The position numbers were made by a program, and so were the translations under genes. A DNA stretch of 64,000 bases, taken from assembly GCA_019155185.1 (NCBI GenBank), contig CM032795.1, positions 14,983,795-15,047,794 of the forward strand. The letters run 5' to 3'. The stretch's first letter is position 1; every line of letters starts with the position of its first letter. This document shows, piece after piece, positions 60,783-64,000 of the stretch. A model generated the notes under the pieces. That model searched no databases and was not told the DNA's origin. It saw only the letters and a program-made list of their open reading frames with translations. The DNA comes from Beaufortia kweichowensis. Taxonomy: Eukaryota > Chordata > Actinopteri > Cypriniformes > Gastromyzontidae.

Positions 60783-63213
60783 AAATATTTCAAACTATGC
60801 CATATTTCCACATGCATTATAGTTCTGTACATTCTGGTTTTTAATCAAACGCAAGCCATCATACCAGCAGATTAATAGAGCATGGAGATGTTTACTGATG
60901 CTGCTTTAAGAGCTCCCAGGAGGCAATAATAACTCGATGTGTCAATAGCAGGGCACATCACAGACGGCCGATATGGTGCTGCCATATGCCAGTCTCCAAA
61001 GGAGGCATCCTGATAAAAATGCCTCTCAAACGTGGCTGTGGAATGAGGGTGATTTTGTGCAGACACACTCTTGTATTCACTGGCCTGTAGGTGATGGAGA
61101 TATATTTACAAGGAAAAAAATGGGAGGAGGACTGAGGGGGTTGTGGGGTATTACAGTGGGTTATATTTCAGGATTAAGTAATTCATTACTTGCACAATGC
61201 AGGTGATTGTTTTGGGGGAAAATAAGTAAGGCCGGTCGAAAGCTTATTGGACACGGGCCGCTTGGAAGGCATTGAGCCATATATATCTATGTATCTGTAT
61301 TACATGTCATGCTGAGACTGGATGAACCCATACAGACATCCCAGAGTATCTCGATCAGATTATTCTCTGATACTCTTTATAGGCGTGATGGGAGTAAAAC
61401 CTGCTGTTTGAGACTGGACACCGGAGGTGAAAAGTAGTGCTTGTGTGTTTCTTTTTCTGGTTGGATGCAGATGACTCACTAATGCTTTGTGGAGGGATAT
61501 GACTGCAGTAATAATATGGTGCCAACAAAGACGATAAAAGGTTTTTTAGACAGATTATGTTTAAAAATATAGTGCAATAGACAAGTGTCTTTATATATGT
61601 TAACTTTGTGAGGGAGCAGCAGGTGCTCACTCCATGATCAAGACTAGATACATTCTATGGTAGGAGTTAAATTAATTTATGTCAGTTTTCATTCAGATGC
61701 ACTAGGTTTGGGGTTCATGATCACCTTTCTTTTTCTGCTTTTTTGGGGAACCGTTTTCATTCTGCATGCAATAGATTCAGGGTTCATAATCCTAATTTTA
61801 TCATTTTTGAAAGAAGTAAAATTGCCATGAACCCTGCAGACAGTGATTACTATACATTTTCATTGTATGTACAATAGCGGTTGCTTTGATACTTTAATAA
61901 CTTCTTTTGTGTATTCCAAAACAGTCAAGATTGAAGTGAAATGGGGGTGCTTCGAAGGCGACAATATTTAGTTTAAAGCAAATTATCTGCAGAAGATGAA
62001 TTTATTTGAACACTTTTTTAATCTAATCTACACTATTTCAATACCTCAATGTAATTATCATATTTTACATATATTGTCAAAATAAATATATTGCAAATTT
62101 CACTCTAAAATCCCTTATCTCAAAAAATGACCATCACATTATATTATGTAAACTGCAATGTATTTATTTTTATGATACAACATAAGAGATTCCCGGGATG
62201 TATCTGTAGTAACGAGAGTCTTTCAGCAGTCGCATAAGAATGTAACCGTGCTGCTGTGTGTCTTCTCCATCCTCTCTTTTGCACCTTGGGACTGAAACAG
62301 TATATTCTTTGTCTTAAACCTTGCCTAGCGGCACACACAGTAGAAGTTACGGAAACAAAAACAAGAGGGCCACCACATCCATTCATTCTTCTCCGATACT
62401 CTCCCAGCATTTTAATGCACACCCCTTTTCTCTAATGGACTTTGCAGGCGTCTGCAGCCGAGCCCACAATGGGATCAGGGGTCTGCTGTGCATGTCAGTC
62501 ACACATGAATAAACCCTGTAAGTCTAGCCCCTTCGGTTTCCCTTTATGTCACACAGTGAATATTGAGATAAATGGATGCACCAGTCATTAGATGGTCTGG
62601 GTGGGGAAGAAAATCAGCAGTGAATACAGAGTTTCATTATAGATGTCTGTAAAGAAAGAAAAACAGACTATGCCACACAGGGCTGATGGGAAGACAGTTG
62701 AACTTTAAGTTATTCACCTCTGTTAATCTTCTCAGTGAAGAGCTGAGGATGTTCTGCTTGAACTTTACATGTCTTGCTAGATCTATCCTTGCTTTAAAGC
62801 AGGCAGGAATGTGTTCCGAGCCGCGTTGATTGACTGCTGGAAGAGAAATGAGAGAACCGGAGGGGAGAGGAAGAGTAATTTAGTATCCGAGAGCTCTCGA
62901 GGTCTTAGACCCGTCTGAGGGGACAGGTGATGACAACTGAGAGCTCTCTCTTATCTTTTCCTCTCTGATCATCTATTCTTCTCACAATCTGTGCTTCTTT
63001 CACATTTTGACTTAATGCCCTTCAGAGATGTCCACTTCTTTCCTTAAACTTGCTGTCTCATTGAAAGGGTATATTTCACAGATGTTGAATGGTTTTATTG
63101 GATGCTGAAGAAGTGGACTTTGGCTGTGTTTTTGCGGCTTGTAAGGCAAGAGTGGAAGTGCAGCCAGATTTAAGGAGTTTCCATGTTCATACTGTATTAC
63201 TTGCGTTTAACAT

Positions 63214-63781
63214 ATAGTACCAGTCAAAAGTTTAAACACACTTGTCAAAAATGTCTCTCATGATCTTAAAAATCTTTTATTCTGAACTTGTATATTTAAA
63301 TGTTTGAGACTACTTTGTAGACAAAAATGTAATTGTGCCAATATATTAATTTTTAAAAAATGGATACGTTGGACCAAATAATGAATATAAAGCAGCCAAT
63401 AAGAGTCCAGCATAGATAGGCTTCTTCTTCAGTGCTGTTTAAAAGCTTTCCAGGTTAAGACCTCAAGAAAGAAGATGATAAAATGTAAAGAAGATGAGTT
63501 TGCAAATTCTAGACAAACGGTGACTACTACTCAAATATAATATAGTGTTCAATTATTTTGAATGTTTTAGTCACAACATTATTCTCACAGTTACAATTGA
63601 GTTATTTCATGGTTTCGATAAGTTTACTACTACATTTACATTGACATTTAGGCATTTAGCTGACGCTTTTATCCAAAGCGGCTTACAAATATTAGGAGAC
63701 AACTATAGGAGACTACTTTAAAATGTGGAAAAAAATCTAAACAGCAGTGAATGTTTCCAAACTTTTGACTGGTGCTGTATA
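63214..63781. mobile_element. terminal-inverted-repeat element, CAGTCAAAAGTTTG type, copy 2 with nested SINE tail
   Basis: It begins ATAGTACCAGTCAAAAGTTT and ends CAAACTTTTGACTGGTGCTG. The interior includes GGACCAAATAATGAATA and GAGTCCAGCATAGATAG, shared in inverse with 49488-49838. A SINE-tail sequence at about 63630-63690 interrupts it. Confidence 0.7.
63630..63690 (-). repeat. SINE 3' tail, minus orientation
   Basis: Reads ACATTTACATTGACATTTAG then GACGCTTTTATCCAAAGCGG, the reverse complement of the fish SINE tail with CGCTTTGGATAAAAGCGTC. Only the tail is present. Confidence 0.65.
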
Positions 63782-64000
63782 TAACATATCTATCAATATA
63801 TGTCTATTGTTTTCTTTAAATTCTTGCAAATATTCATAATTCCCCTCATGTTTTATTATTAATTAAAAGACATCACAGACATAACCATGCTGTTTTATCC
63901 ATCACTTGCACTAACAGATGTGGCCATGCTCTGTTCTTCTGCATGTCTTTAAATGCTTGAGAGCTGGCAGTCAGTCATTGAGAACTGCTCTTTTCACTGA

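Larger units (their letters stand above)
33731..64000. other. 30-kb stretch without recognisable exons
   Basis: I found no exon pair, conserved protein motif or ORF above about 115 codons that reads like a protein. Besides the repeats listed separately, GC-richer low-repeat islands stand out at about 39650-39850, 43230-43450, 44920-45130, 51000-51360, 54180-54330, 60890-61070 and 62820-62960. It may be a gene desert with regulatory elements or a very long intron of a gene continuing outside the window. Confidence 0.5.

Overview
The window looks like nuclear DNA of a teleost fish, most likely a cyprinid or close relative. It is AT-rich and intron-split with GT-AG junctions. It carries tRNA-derived SINE relics ending in the ...AAATGCATAAATGTAAATG-type tail familiar from carp-like fishes, several families of short inverted-repeat elements, and vertebrate genes. 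No prokaryotic features, CRISPR arrays or functional tRNA/rRNA genes were seen. Gene identities come from reading the translated exons and recalling the families; no database search was run.

Layout. (1) 1-10.9 kb, plus strand: npdc1 (neural proliferation, differentiation and control 1) without its signal-peptide exon. Coding exons run from 4962 to 9302, followed by a 1.5 kb 3' UTR. (2) 10.9-20.5 kb, minus strand: three tandem alpha-1-antitrypsin-like serpins, called A, B and C here. A and B are intact. C has a one-base frameshift in its first coding exon. Each has a matching upstream unit: an HNF1-like site, a TATA-like box and a short non-coding first exon. (3) 21.0-25.7 kb, minus strand: trafd1 (FLN29), complete in ten coding exons, 565 codons. 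(4) 26.7-33.7 kb, plus strand: traf2, complete in ten coding exons, 574 codons, with a 2.8 kb 3' UTR. trafd1 and traf2 are arranged head to head. (5) 33.7-64 kb: no recognisable exon. This part holds transposon relics, microsatellites, two perfect short hairpins and several GC-richer islands that look like conserved non-coding elements.

How the genes relate. trafd1 and traf2 both act in TRAF/NF-kB and innate signalling: TRAF2 transmits TNF-receptor signals, and TRAFD1 is an interferon-inducible negative-feedback protein. The trafd1 5' region carries ISRE-like sites. The serpins are probably secreted liver protease inhibitors. Their reactive-loop P1-P1' residues read Ser-Phe, Met-Ser and Leu-Ser, which suggests divergence in target protease. 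npdc1 and traf2 are both in the human 9q34.3 neighbourhood, so their linkage looks ancestral, with the serpins and trafd1 lying between them here.

Most interesting: serpin reactive-loop diversification together with a 229-nt near-identical tract between serpins B and C; the serpin C frameshift close to that tract's edge; an npdc1 reading-frame mismatch across a consensus splice junction; the trafd1-traf2 divergent pair with ISREs; and a trafd1 intron whose branch-point zone is a tandem CTAAT repeat.
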